Both the position numbers and the translations under genes were made by a program. A stretch of DNA of 64,000 bases from Uranotaenia lowii (lineage: Eukaryota; Arthropoda; Insecta; Diptera; Culicidae), in assembly GCF_029784155.1 (NCBI RefSeq), contig NC_073693.1, positions 336,800,023 through 336,864,022 of the forward strand, written 5' to 3'. The notes under the pieces were generated by a model. That model was not told the origin of the DNA and made no database searches. It saw only the letters and a program-made list of their open reading frames with translations. Shown one piece after another: positions 23,079 to 33,798 of the stretch; within the stretch, counting starts at the first letter, position 1; the number at the start of each line of letters is the position of its first letter.

Positions 23079-23724
23079 AATCGCCCGGAAGGTATGCAAT
23101 AGGCAACGAAAAAAAATTGAATGCAAGGTTTTTGCTTCCGAATTTTTACGCAAGGTGTAGCTTCAGTTGCAAAAATAAAGAAACCCGTGTAAAGAAAACA
23201 AATGAGGTCTGCCTTGAACAAAATCGCCGCTCCAGGTGATATTCACAGCACAAAATTAGCACACTTTAAACGTTCATAGAGACAAACTAAATCAATGTTT
23301 AGTCGAACACGCACATCTATGGTACTGAAAACACTTTTCCACAAATTAAAATGAAGTATTTGCATGAAAAATATAATGATTAAAAATTGATAAATGTATC
23401 ACATAACAACATTAAAGCAGTGTCGCCATTCCCGATTAATCGATCTTTTCCGTTTGTTACAAGAGGGAATTGTTTTTGTATTAAAAATATGCACAAAAAA
23501 CAGACACAAAATTACAAATTTGTAAAAGCTTTCTACATACGGCATGAAAAAAAAACCAAGCGCTTTTTTGTAAGGTGAACCGGAGTGAATGCATTAAAAC
23601 AACATTAATCAAAATCTAAATATCTCGGACAGCTTATGTAATGTACTAATAATAAATATTTTATAGATGAAAAAAACTTATTTCAAGGTATTTTTATTAA
23701 GATTTTTTAATGAATGTGAGAGAT

Positions 23725-26392
23725 GGGGATTTTTTTTTATTATCTGACAATTTGCGCCGGGGGTCTTCAGATTTTCCCCAAAATTGAAAATTTGGTTCAT
23801 TTTTGCGACTTAAAAACACATGTATTTTTTCAGATTTCTAACATTTTTATTTTTTGAGTTAGCTTCGGTTAGATTTTTTTGTAAATAAAAAATAACCATT
23901 TTTCAAAGCTACATAACTCTGTTGTTTCTCAACGGAAATTATAAAATAGCACATCAAAATGCATTGAAATTTTATCAGCTTTCCAAATAGAATAGTTGAA
24001 AAAAATTAAATAATGACCTTCAACATGAAAAGTTGTAAATAAACTTTAAATGGCGTCTAAAAGTACCGTCTGCACCACCGAATATTTTGCAAAAAATACC
24101 ATTGTGTAGCTCGATTCATGATGCAACTTTCATCTGAAGACACCAAAGTGGGCCATTAACACCTTGAAGAGTTATGAATGAAATAATGACAATAAATCTC
24201 TTTTTTTGCATCGGAAACAAACGATGGTCAAACAACTGCACTCACATATGGAGATAGCAAGCACTTCTAACAACATGGAAACAAAAGAACTTACCAAAGC
24301 AGGTAAAAAACACTACTTTTTCGTGCTTTGTAGATTGTTTGCAGCAAAACTGACTTTGAATTTTAACCAAAATTTTGAGTATCGTATTGTTTAAGTGATA
24401 TAACTAATAATGGGAATGTTGCTTTTACAACCTGGTCACATACTATGTAACTTATTAATTTTTCGATCAAAGATCATTGTGAAGCATAATCAATGCCAAT
24501 AGTAGAAGGTTCAGTTCCTGTGTTTGGGATCACAAAAATGTGATTAAAAAAATGAAATATAGACGTGCTATACATAGTTTTTATATCGGGAGCTAAGCAC
24601 TGGACACCACAATTCTTTCCCATTGATCAAAAAAGTATGAGAAAGTGGCACAAATTTTGTAGAAATAATCAAAGAGCTCAGTATGGCCAGCCCAGGCTGT
24701 AAAATGATGGAAATATGATACTTTTAACGTATTCGTTTTCTACATTCGCCCAGTTTTGAGGTTTACCATACTAAAACGAACATAATTCGTCGTCAGCGTT
24801 TTGCTACCTCGATCGTTTACACACGAATCTTCAGTGTTCCACCGTCCATTTTAAATCAAATCTGGGGAATTAAGGATGCAAAACTTACCGCATAAACTTC
24901 TAAAAATGACAGTAAAATGTGCATAACTTGTTGTGACCTGGTGCAAAACTGGGTATAAACAAATACGATAATAGATTTTTGGATATAACATGAAGTCAGT
25001 TAAGCTGCAACAATCTACCGCCCCTTCTTTCATAACAGTCCCATATACAAAAATAAGCAAGCGAGACAATCAGCTTTTACTGTTTGGAATATATTTTTTA
25101 CTTGTGACCACCACTTTCAGCATAAACGAAAATCGTTTCTCGGTTGTCATAATAAATCTTTAGGCCTGAAATTTTCGAAATTGGCTTATTGGTAAGGTCG
25201 AGAGCGCCATTTTTATTCATTATGGGACTGTTAATCGACCATATTTGAAACCTTTTTCGAATCTACTAGCATAACATTCCCATACAAAATATATTTTTCT
25301 CACCAAGCTACTTTCTAAAACTTGAATTTGATCATTTTTGAACTTCTAAATGCAATTGTAAGAAAAAGAAACATACTTTTACAAAAATATATCATGAATT
25401 CCACATTGTAAGTTGAATCTTTTTACGATTTTTGGTTGCATCCGATAGTTTTTCGCTCAGGAAGTCATTCCTAAAAAAGTCAGACCTGCCTTCGAAAACT
25501 AGTGTGCATCATTCGACATCAAGTGAGTTAAAAAAATGTTTAAAAGATTCAAAGCAATAAACCAAAGACTATTTCGCCGAAAGAAACATTGAAAAGTAAC
25601 CAAATCCGTGGTATTTCACACATGGGACTGTTATTCAGGTATATTTCATATAGGACTGCCACGAATTGATTTTTTTTTTCGAAATTTCTAGAACAAAACC
25701 TCTTTTTTTAGTTTTTTATGTAGAAGCCTTATGTTGACCTAAAATGGCGAAAATTCATGTGGGACTGTTACGCGAGTAAGGGCAGTCTGAAAAGGACGAA
25801 AAAATAGTGTTTTTTACCTGCTTTGGTAAGTTCTTTTGTTTCCATGTTGTTAGAAGTGCTTGCTAACTCCATATGTGAGTGCAGTTGTTTGACCATCGTT
25901 TGTTTCCGATGCAAAAAAAGAGATTTATTGTCATTATTTCATTCATAACTCTTCAAGGTGTTAATGGCCCACTTTGGTGTCTTCAGATGAAAGTTGCATC
26001 ATGAATCGAGCTACACAATGGTATTTTTTGCAAAATATTCGGTGGTGCAGACGGTACTTTTAGACGCCATTTAAAGTTTATTTACAACTTTTCATGTTGA
26101 AGGTCATTATTTAATTTTTTTCAACTATTCTATTTGGAAAGCTGATAAAATTTCAATGCATTTTGATGTGCTATTTTATTCCGTTGAGAAACAACAGAGT
26201 TATGTAGCTTTGAAAAATGGTTATTTTTTATTTACAAAAAAATCTAACCGAAGCTAACTCAAAAAATAAAAATGTTAGAAATCTGAAAAAATACATGTGT
26301 TTTTAAGTTGCAAAAATGATCCAAATTTTCAATTTTGGGGAAAATCTGAAGACCCCCGGCGCAAACCCGTCAGATAATAAAAAAAAATCCCC
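23725..26392. mobile_element. Foldback element with 600-bp inverted arms
   Basis: Left arm 23725-24324 and right arm 25796-26392 are near-identical reverse complements (a handful of substitutions plus a 4-bp indel near 23935), with a loop of about 1.47 kb. Ends are GGGGATTTTTTTTTATTATC. A possible 4-bp duplication AGAT flanks it (23721-23724 and 26393-26396). The loop has no coding frame of note but contains the 10-mer GGGACTGTTA four times (25224, 25624 and 25761 on +; 25033 on -). The high arm identity implies recent insertion or gene conversion between the arms. Confidence 0.85.
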
Positions 26393-26610
26393 AGATATCA
26401 AACAATTTTTTTTTTGAAAAAGTAATTTTTGGAAATTTGCTGTAATTTCCTAAAATTAACAAATTCTAGCAAATTTTTCAATCTTCATCAATCACAAACA
26501 CCTTCCTTTACCCAATTCACAAGGTTTAGAAAAAAATTTCAAAAATGTATTGAAATAAATTAAAAAATTCTAAAATTATTTTTCAAATGATCATGAATGC
26601 TAAATGAAAA

Positions 26611-26690
26611 AAAAACTCGACCAGGAATCGAACTCGAGTTTTCCGATTATCTCTCCGACACTTTACCAATAGGTAAATCGTCAGATGTAA
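26611..26690 (-). ncRNA. tRNA-like sequence (SINE head or tRNA pseudogene)
   Basis: On the minus strand an A-box-like ACCTATTGGTAAAG is followed by a B box GTTCGATTCC and a run of T that would stop RNA polymerase III. The anticodon stem and acceptor stem do not pair properly, so it is not a functional tRNA gene. Confidence 0.4.
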
Positions 26691-27379
26691 ACTAGTCAAG
26701 CTGTAGCTCTATACTTCAGTTGACTTCTTCAAATTTTATTCTGCTGCTAGATTCTACGGCAGAAAACGCTCATCGTGCCCCGATTGATGATGCTTATGCT
26801 GCCCCTACAGTGACTGATTTTCAGATTTCAGCACAAAAATTTAAAATGCATTTTTAAACGTTTGTAACAATGATGTAAATCACATATAATTGCTGTTTTC
26901 TATGGTTAAATAAGCGTCCTCCTTAAGGTGACCATTATGCCCTTATTTTCCTTAAATGAGAAAAAAAGATCGAAAGATCGGATCGAAAATGAACCGATTT
27001 AATCGATTTTTTTTGCCCGAAGAATCGATCCAAAAAATCGAAAATCGGAGTTGAAAAGATCGATCTTCCCAGGATCGATCCAAGATCGACCAATCCTAGT
27101 AGGGAGTATTCTGCTTCAACTGCTTCTGCGGGTCCACTTCGTCGCTGCGCTTCCAATCGTGGTCATCAACTGACCATTCGATGCAATGGAACCGTAGGGT
27201 AGTTGAATGAATTTTTACGAACCCGTTTGAAGGGATCAAAAACACCCTCTGGAACCAGATCGATATGAGTCGGTTTGGCGGCTATGGTTGTCCTTGCATT
27301 TTTTTAATCTAAAAATTATTCTATTAAGGCAATTCACTTTTACAAAGCAGTATTATGCCGAGAGTCAGATTTGGTTTTA

Positions 27380-29450
27380 GAATTGCGAGGAGGTTGGAAG
27401 AGATTTTTGGATGAGGAGGAAGGGTTTGGGTAAGGAACACGATTTATTGCACTGGTCGATTTCTGAGCCTCGGAATTGTTGTTGAGGGTCATCTTCAGCC
27501 TCGTCACCTGAGGCGATTGGCGAAGCTTGAGGGGTTGATCTTTTGCGGGGCGGCGAAACGGTCAAATGGATAGCTGGAGTGATACGTTCTATCGAGTGAT
27601 GCTGATGAATTCGTTTTGTTGTTTGTTGTTGCTGTTGTTGGTTCTTCTGTTAGTTCGGTTTGGTCGGTGCGGTGTGTTTTTTCGGCTGCTGTTTCTTCCT
27701 TTGTTGGTTGAAGATTTCGTTGTGAGACTTCACAATTTCTGCGTAGCTGATGGTATTCGGCGATTGAACTGTTCTACGAGCAGCGTCCAGTGTAATGTGT
27801 TGTTCCGTTTTCACTTCAAGAACAGCAGTTTCGTATATGTATACGGGCCAATTTCTGTCGAGCGGAGAGTGGTTTCCTTTACAATTTGCACAGAATTTAG
27901 TTTTGGCAGTGCATGATTCGCTGCTAAGTGTGCCTGAGCAAACTATGCATGCCTTTTCTGTCATACATTAGCTTTTTGGGTGTCCATATTTCAAACAAAG
28001 TCTGCATATTAAGGGCTGGGGATAGTAATGTCGAGTTCTCAAATGAATAAATCCGAAATTAATAAACTCCGGGACAACAGTCGAATTAATAGTGAGCACA
28101 AAAGTCGGGGTTTCAATAATTCCAATCGTTGTTTTTTCGTTATTCGTCTCACATCAATTATTCTTTTGCGACTGTTTTTTTACCGGAATTGGATGATCAG
28201 GAATTTCGGGGATAATTAACTAGACTTAATTAGCTGGACAAACGTATATTGCACAAAAAAACGAATCAAAACGCGATGGTTCGCACAAGAACCGAAATTT
28301 ATATTTTTTGTCACGATCAACCAGGAACGAAAACAAAGGGACGCGTGCGTACTTTTCTGATGGGCAGTTTATTGGATTCTAAATCTTTAGCCTGTGGGAT
28401 ACAGGCACAGGGCTATTAGCGCCAGATTCTAGGCGTTCTATTTTTGGAGAGCGAGAGTTATTTCAAATTTTTATCAAAAGAGACGTATTCGAACAGGGAT
28501 AACGACAACCAGATTATCGTACCAACGGCGACGATAGCTCTTTTAAAAGTTCTTTCTTGGACATACCGTCGACCTCGCTGCATCTTACTACGAACTTTTT
28601 GCTGTTTAGCTCGGGATGACGGCCAATTTCTATTGGCGTGCCATCGATGAGCGAAGTAAGAGTAAATATCTTTCTGGCTTGATCTTTACTGCGAATCTTC
28701 AAAACGTACCAGTTTTCATTTAGCACAAAGTAACCACTTTCTATTTCACCCGCGTGCTGCTCAATCGATCGTCCGATGATGAACGGATTTTTCGGAGGTT
28801 CGAAACCATTTTTCGCTTTCAAAAATATAATCTTCCGTGCACACCTTGAGGATCCATCCATTCCGGAATGGTCCTATCCGGATGATGTCCTGGGGAAGGA
28901 CTCATCCCGCGGAGAACACACTTGTCAAACTAACTTTCATTCGAAGAAGAACAATAGCCTTTCTATTGTGGTTTTCGAGTGCGTTAAAGTACGTCCGATT
29001 CCACTGAAGGCAGAAGACAAACGGGTTGTCCTTGTGGTGGATGCCAATTTCCAGATGATTCTCTGGATGGTGCCCGCATCGCTTTGGCTCCACAGGCTCC
29101 TCGAAAGAGCAACGGAACCCGATGGATTACTGTGGACTCTGCCCACTGTGTTCGTTGGATCCTTTGCCTCTTGGGATGGCAATTTGGTGGACCCAACTAG
29201 CGGATGGACACGGGATGTTCGGGACCTACTGGCCAGTGCTTCGGCCACGTGTAACCGGAATTGGTTGAGTCGCCTTGGTAGGATTCGTTGCCTTGAATCC
29301 TCCTGACTCAGGATGGCAATGGCAAAGTAGCGGATTGAAAAGCGGTGATTTACTGACCCGTTTGCCTCGTACGAACGGAAGCTTTGTTGAACCCACTATG
29401 GCGGGATTCTATGCCAGATTCCTTTAGCCAGAATCTTCAAGCAAAATCTG
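27380..29450 (-). mobile_element. Decayed Jockey/LOA-type LINE, ORF1 part only
   Basis: One piece (28514-28861) carries the typical ORF1 text PFIIGRSIEQHAGEIESGYF, NENWYVLKIRSKDQARK and IDGTPIEIGRHPELN. A second piece (27650 to about 28000) carries gag-like knuckles (CRLCLKYGH, CANCKGNH), in which the expected last cysteine is replaced by tryptophan (RNWPVY). A Gln/Asn-rich linker runs on to about 27380. The pieces are separated by about 330 bp of foreign sequence (28170-28500). ORF2 is absent. The 5' limit near 29450 is a guess. It is not functional. Confidence 0.7.
28170..28500. mobile_element. Insertion splitting the LINE ORF1 (possible solo LTR)
   Basis: This block interrupts ORF1 between its N-terminal domain and the zinc knuckles. 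On the minus strand it includes a CCAATAAACTG poly(A)-like signal, which would suit a solo LTR. Clear TG...CA ends and a target duplication were not found. Confidence 0.35.
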
Positions 29451-29860
29451 AAAGGTCCTGGATGGAAACTATGGTTAGGAAGGGTTCTTTTAATTAACTG
29501 TAAACCAGCTCACTTGACTTTAATGATTTCGGAGCTCTTAATTATCTTTCCACTTAACTATTTTAACTTCATTTGGCCTTTGCTTGATTTGGCTAAATGA
29601 TACGCTCTACAAGTTGTTTGCGCTTGCGTGGCCACAGGTGGAAAGGAAGTTTTCTTGCTAAGTGTCAGGGAGTTGGAAACTACTTCTTAACCTAATTTCC
29701 GTTCCGTTTCTCACTGACAGTTATGGCGCTGCCATTCCCGTTCGTTGAGTTAGCGCTTTCAATGTGTGTGTTTATGTATTTTAAATTTAAATCTGCTGAA
29801 TGTTTTTCCTATCATTTTCATTTGAAGCGTCTTATTTATTTTCATTTTAACCTAGCAGAA

Positions 29861-30985
29861 CTAATCTATTTTGTTCCTACTAAAGTGAGTTCCATCGGAA
29901 AATTGTCGATGAACTACTTGATGGACTCTTAAAAGCTTTGGCACCTTGGCCTTAACACCGGCCATAAGATTCTGCACAACCTGTGAATCAACCGTTTTAT
30001 ACATGTAAACCCATACTTTCTTCAGTTCCTCGACTGTGAAGGTAGTGAATACCTTAGGTCGTCTAAGAAGGTGCTGCTGCATAATCGCCCAGTACTTCTC
30101 GATGGGGCGGAGCTCCGAAGTGTTGAGAAGGTTGAACATTTTCGGCACGAAATTGAGCTTATGGTCCGCATACCACTTTAGCACGTCCTTGGAGTAGTGA
30201 CATGAGGCAAAATCCGGCCAGAAGATTGTTGGGACGTTGTGGGCCTTCAGGAGAGAAAGTAGCCGCTTCTGAGGGCATTCTTTCAAGTTTCAAGTACACC
30301 TGTCCGTTCATCGTGTTCTGGGCCACAAAAGTTGCACTCCGCTTCCCACACGCGCAGATGGCTTTCCAAACCAGGAACTAAATATTCGAAAATTTGGACA
30401 TCTTCTGAGTGAAAAACAGGTTTCCGGGGATCTGTTTGAAGTCGACCTTCACATATGTTTCGTCGGCCGTGATACAGCATCCAAATTTCGTCAACATGTA
30501 AAGGTACAAATTCCCGGCACGGGTTTTGACGAACTTGTTCCGCTTCTCGTCGCGATTAGGGGCCTTTTGTACCTTGAACGTTCGAAGCCCAGCCTTAGTT
30601 TTGGCCATCTGGACAAAACTTCGGCTTAGGTGCAGCTTCTTAGCAACATTCCGAACAGAGGCGTTCGGGTTTCGGTTGAAGGCCCCAAATACGCGGTTGT
30701 GATTTTAGGTGTTGTACGGACAACTTTTTCCTTCACTTAAGGGCTTCCGATCGCGACACCGTGAAATTTGCGATTCCCAACATATTAACGATGGAACGAT
30801 GCGAGAGATCCTTGTTCTCGTGATGGATGCGTAAGATTTTATCACGCTGACTCCATTTCTGCGAGTTTTGATCACAAAACTTTAAATCTTGCAGGATTGT
30901 AACAATGTACTTTGAACTAGATCCACAAAATTTTAATCAAATTCTATCCAACGGTTGAAAAGCTAGAGTAATTTTATAGAGTGGC
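29861..30985 (-). pseudogene. Tc1/mariner DD37E transposase remnant (ITmD37E type)
   Basis: Transposase text is spread over several frames on the minus strand. The catalytic first Asp is in TADETYVKVDFKQIPG (30378-30608). The second is in FWPDFASCHY and the catalytic Glu in ELRPIEKYWA (29861-30286). Counting residues between the second Asp and the Glu gives 37, the DD37E spacing known from mosquitoes. An internal stop and at least one frame change near 30290-30390 disrupt it, so it cannot make a complete enzyme. One presumptive end is TCCACGTTGAAATTGCCACT near 30985 (reading outward on -). The other end was not found. Confidence 0.8.
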
Positions 30986-30994
30986 AATTTCAAC

Positions 30995-32217
30995 GTGGAC
31001 CCCCTTTACTTAAGCAATCTACGTGAGCAATTTAAGAATGTAAAAGACGAACCCAAAGTCATCGTGGTTGACGATGAAGATTCATTTGAAGAACATCACG
31101 TGGATAACGTCGATGAATCTGATAGCTCACAAGATTTTAACAGTCACACTGACGGCAAAGCTGAGGTTGGGTCACAACTGACTTCCGTTTGTAGTTTGCC
31201 GATCAGACGTAGTACGCGCGATAAAAGGGCGCCAGAACTTTACACTGTCGACCAGTTGAAAGTTTTGGGATGACTGACCAAATTGGAAAAAAGCCATTAG
31301 CGAAGAATTGAAAGCTCTGAACGAAAATAAGACTTGGAAGACAGTCGAGCGCTCACCCAAAGAACGAATATCGATCTCATTGAAATGGGTATTTTCGATT
31401 AAAGAAGACCGAAGATACAAAGTAAGATTAGTAGCGAAAGTTTGCTCACAGCGACCTGGTTATGACTACGATGAAACGATGGATGTAAAACTAGCCTTTT
31501 TCAATGGTCAATTGAAGGAAGAGATAGAAATGAGACTTCCGAAGGACGAAATGGCCAACTCACAACTTGTCAGACTGCAGAAAAGCTTGTATGGCTTGAA
31601 AAAAGCTAGCAGGTCGTGGAATCAATGATTCGACAAAATTGTAAAGAAACTCGGTTTCATTGCGCTGAAAAGTGTAGAAGTCAGCGCACTCAGCAAGTTT
31701 CAAGCGATGCTGTACGACGATGCAAGCTACACTGAGGGGGTAGAGAACCTTGTTTTAATGGGGTATGCTGATGCCGACTTAGCAAACTATGTCGATGACA
31801 GCAAGGCTATTTCTGGCCATGCTTTCAAAGTGTTTGGTAATCTGGTCTCGTGGTCAACGAATCGTCAAACAGGTCAGTCTGTCATCTACAGAAGCTAAAC
31901 TCGTTTCACTCTGTATGGCAACCAAGGAAGGAATGTGGTTATCAAACCTCCTTGCCGAGCTAGATGTGGCTAACACCGACTCTTTCCTAATCATAGAAGA
32001 CAACATATCTTGTATTCATTTGAAAAAAGAACCTAGAAGTCATCAACGGTTGAAGCATTTGGACTTGAAATACATGTTCGTTCGAGAGCCGGTTAAGCTT
32101 CGGAAGGTCCACATCAAACACATCCGTTCGGAGGACCAACCTGCCGATACATTCACCAAGGGGCTTACCAAGGCACAGCATCGCAAGCTTTTCGAGTTAC
32201 TGATCGTGCGTATTTAG
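30995..32217 (+). pseudogene. Copia reverse transcriptase / RNase H remnant
   Basis: This is the second half of the copia polyprotein. It contains the acidic linker after integrase (LPIRRSTRDKRAPE), the start of RT (LNENKTWKTVERSPKERISI, KWVFSIKED, YKVRLVAKVCSQ), then DVKLAFFNGQL and LYGLKKASRSWNQ, followed by a stop. The region that should hold the YVDD active site is deleted. RNase H continues with GYADADLANYVDDSKAISGH, LSSTEAKLVSL, HLKKEPRSHQRLKHLDLKYM and ADTFTKGL, ending at 32217. Several stops and frame changes make it non-functional. It adjoins the polypurine tract. Confidence 0.85.
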
Positions 32218-32223
32218 GGGAGC
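32214..32223 (+). other. Copia polypurine tract
   Basis: TTAGGGGAGC lies directly before the TGA of the right LTR, where plus-strand DNA synthesis starts in this family. Confidence 0.65.
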
Positions 32224-32490
32224 TGACGAACCGCATGGCAAATGTAAACAATAACAGAGAGTCGCAAGTGAGAGGGAACGTCGATTCGCTATTGTTCTAG
32301 AATCGACGAAGAATGAATTCGTAATGTTCACTGAAATTATTGCCAGAACAAATTAGAAAGCATGAAGTGTTGCCAATATGACGGATGGATAATCCAAGCA
32401 TATATCAATCGCTATTGTAACCTGACGAGAATAAATGTGAGTGTATTATCAGTTTGCGATATAAATAGTACTCTGTTTTATTTATATACA
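32224..32490 (+). repeat. Copia right LTR
   Basis: It starts TGACGAACCGCATGGCAAAT and ends CTGTTTTATTTATATACA, and pairs with the left LTR. Many substitutions separate the two, so the insertion is old. Confidence 0.85.
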
Positions 32491-33567
32491 TATACAGCAA
32501 TTTCTGTATGTTTGTTTGTTTGTTTGTAGAGGTCTAAAATTTGGCAAGGATGCTCATTAGGACCAGGAATGATGAAAAATGTTCTCAGATTTTCGGATGA
32601 CCCCTTCTGAAGAGGGTTGTCCATACAAGACAAATATTGTTTTCGCGATATTGACGTTACTTTTCGTCGGATTGTGTTGCAAATTTGCACATGAATGTTT
32701 AGAAAGACAAGCAATTGATTTCAGGTGTCAAATTTTGTGTAAGGGGTCAGCCAAAGGGGTCGTCCATATTCACTGTTCGTTGTTTTGCGATATTCACGTT
32801 ATTATAAATCGGATTCAGATGAAAATTGGTACACGATAGTTTTGAGTGACGTGCAATCGACAAAAAATTGATTTCACTTATCTAAATTAAAATCAGGCGT
32901 CGACCAAAGGGGTCGTCCATATTATATATTTACTGTTTATGCGATATTGTCGTTATTATACATTGGATTCAGATGAAAATTTGTACACGAGAGTTTTCGG
33001 GGACGCGCAATCGATTTCAGGTATTAAATTTAGTGTAAGGGACCGGCAAAGGGAGTCGTCCATATTAACCTTTCAATATTTTTGCAATATCGTCGTTATT
33101 ATACATCGGATTGCGATGAAAATTTGCATGCGGTAGTTTTCAGGGACGGGCAATCGATTTCAGATGTCAAACGTTTTGCCAGGGACCGACGAAAGGGGTC
33201 GTCCAAATTAATTAACTTTCCACTATATTTAGCAATATTGACGTTATTATGCAATGGATTGCTTAAAAAATTTCCACACGGGAGTTTTGATTGAATTGTT
33301 ATGTTATGTTATGTTATGTTGTTATGCAACAATCGAGCCGAAATTTATACACGGGGGTTTTTCAGCATGGTCAATTGATTTCTGATTTCAAATTTAGTAG
33401 CAGACAACAGAAAAAGTGATCGTCCAATATTTTTGCAATTATTACTTAACGATGGGTTCGGAAACTCATCTGGAAAATGCTTGGCAATTGATTTTCATAC
33501 AAACTGTTCAAGACATATTCAAAGTTAGAAGCGAAATTGAGTTCGTATGGGATCAGCTAGTTTGTTA
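32491..33567 (-). repeat. Monomer-array element (-) abutting the copia LTR
   Basis: On the minus strand it begins ACTAGCTGATCCCATACGAA (33567 inward) and ends with (CAAA)n, CATACAGAAATTGC and a TATATGTATATA tail. In between are four to five diverged monomers of about 125 bp with the plus-strand phrases GATATTGTCGTTATTATACA, GAAAATTTGTACACG, GGACGGGCAATCGATTTCAG and AAAGGGGTCGTCCA. A (TTATG)n tract lies at about 33298-33320. It shares its ends with the elements at 7603 and 37573 but has different monomers. Confidence 0.6.
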
Positions 33568-33798
33568 TAAAAACAACAGGAATAATTCTATAAATTCAAA
33601 TCGAGTAATAACATATTTAACGGAGACCCTCGACTTCGAAGTTATCTTTTTATAATATATCTTGACACTATACAAGAGTATAGGGTTTCCCATTATGTCT
33701 ATACACGATTTTGATTCAATCCTACTTATTCCGGATAACGCTTAAACAGCTGATTTCTGCTGTGTGTTGTTGTTTACAGCTTAAAAACTCTTTATATC

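Larger units (their letters stand above)
18484..23300 (-). mobile_element. CR1-clade non-LTR retrotransposon (LINE), near full length
   Basis: Both ORFs are open (entries below). The 3' end on the minus strand has a short hairpin (GGATCAACATGTGATCC, plus-strand 18519-18535) and an (AAAT)n tail at 18484-18505 instead of poly(A), as in the CR1/L2 group. It sits inside the hAT-like element next to its GATCGA-rich end. The 5' boundary (about 23300) and the target duplication could not be fixed. Confidence 0.85.
18386..27098. mobile_element. hAT-like non-autonomous element hosting two later insertions
   Basis: Ends TAGGATTGTTCGATCTT (18386 on) and the inverse, ending AAGATCGACCAATCCTA at 27098, are bracketed by a perfect 8-bp duplication GTAGGGAG (18378-18385 and 27099-27106), the hallmark length of the hAT superfamily. 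Both ends are packed with GATCGATC-type subterminal motifs, likely transposase-binding repeats. After removal of the LINE and the foldback element inside it, only about 1-1.3 kb of original sequence remains. No transposase is recognisable. Confidence 0.75.
16155..32490 (+). mobile_element. Ty1/copia LTR retrotransposon, dead and heavily nested
   Basis: Two related LTRs (16155-16450 and 32224-32490) in direct orientation bracket copia-type fragments in the expected order: gag zinc knuckle, pre-integrase, then RT and RNase H. A copia-style primer site follows the left LTR, and a GGGGAGC polypurine tract precedes the right one. The internal part is broken by about 13.6 kb of later insertions between 17317 and 30985, and most of integrase, protease and the RT catalytic block are gone. 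The 5 bp outside the LTRs (TGATC and TATAC) do not match, probably because another element abuts the right LTR. Confidence 0.85.

Noticed and set aside
28776..29306. 176-codon plus-strand frame
   Set aside because: It lies antisense to the Jockey-type LINE ORF1 region and has no domain.
16155..32490. An endogenous virus with an envelope gene
   Set aside because: Only copia-type gag, RT and RNase H remnants are visible; no envelope-like frame lies before the right LTR.
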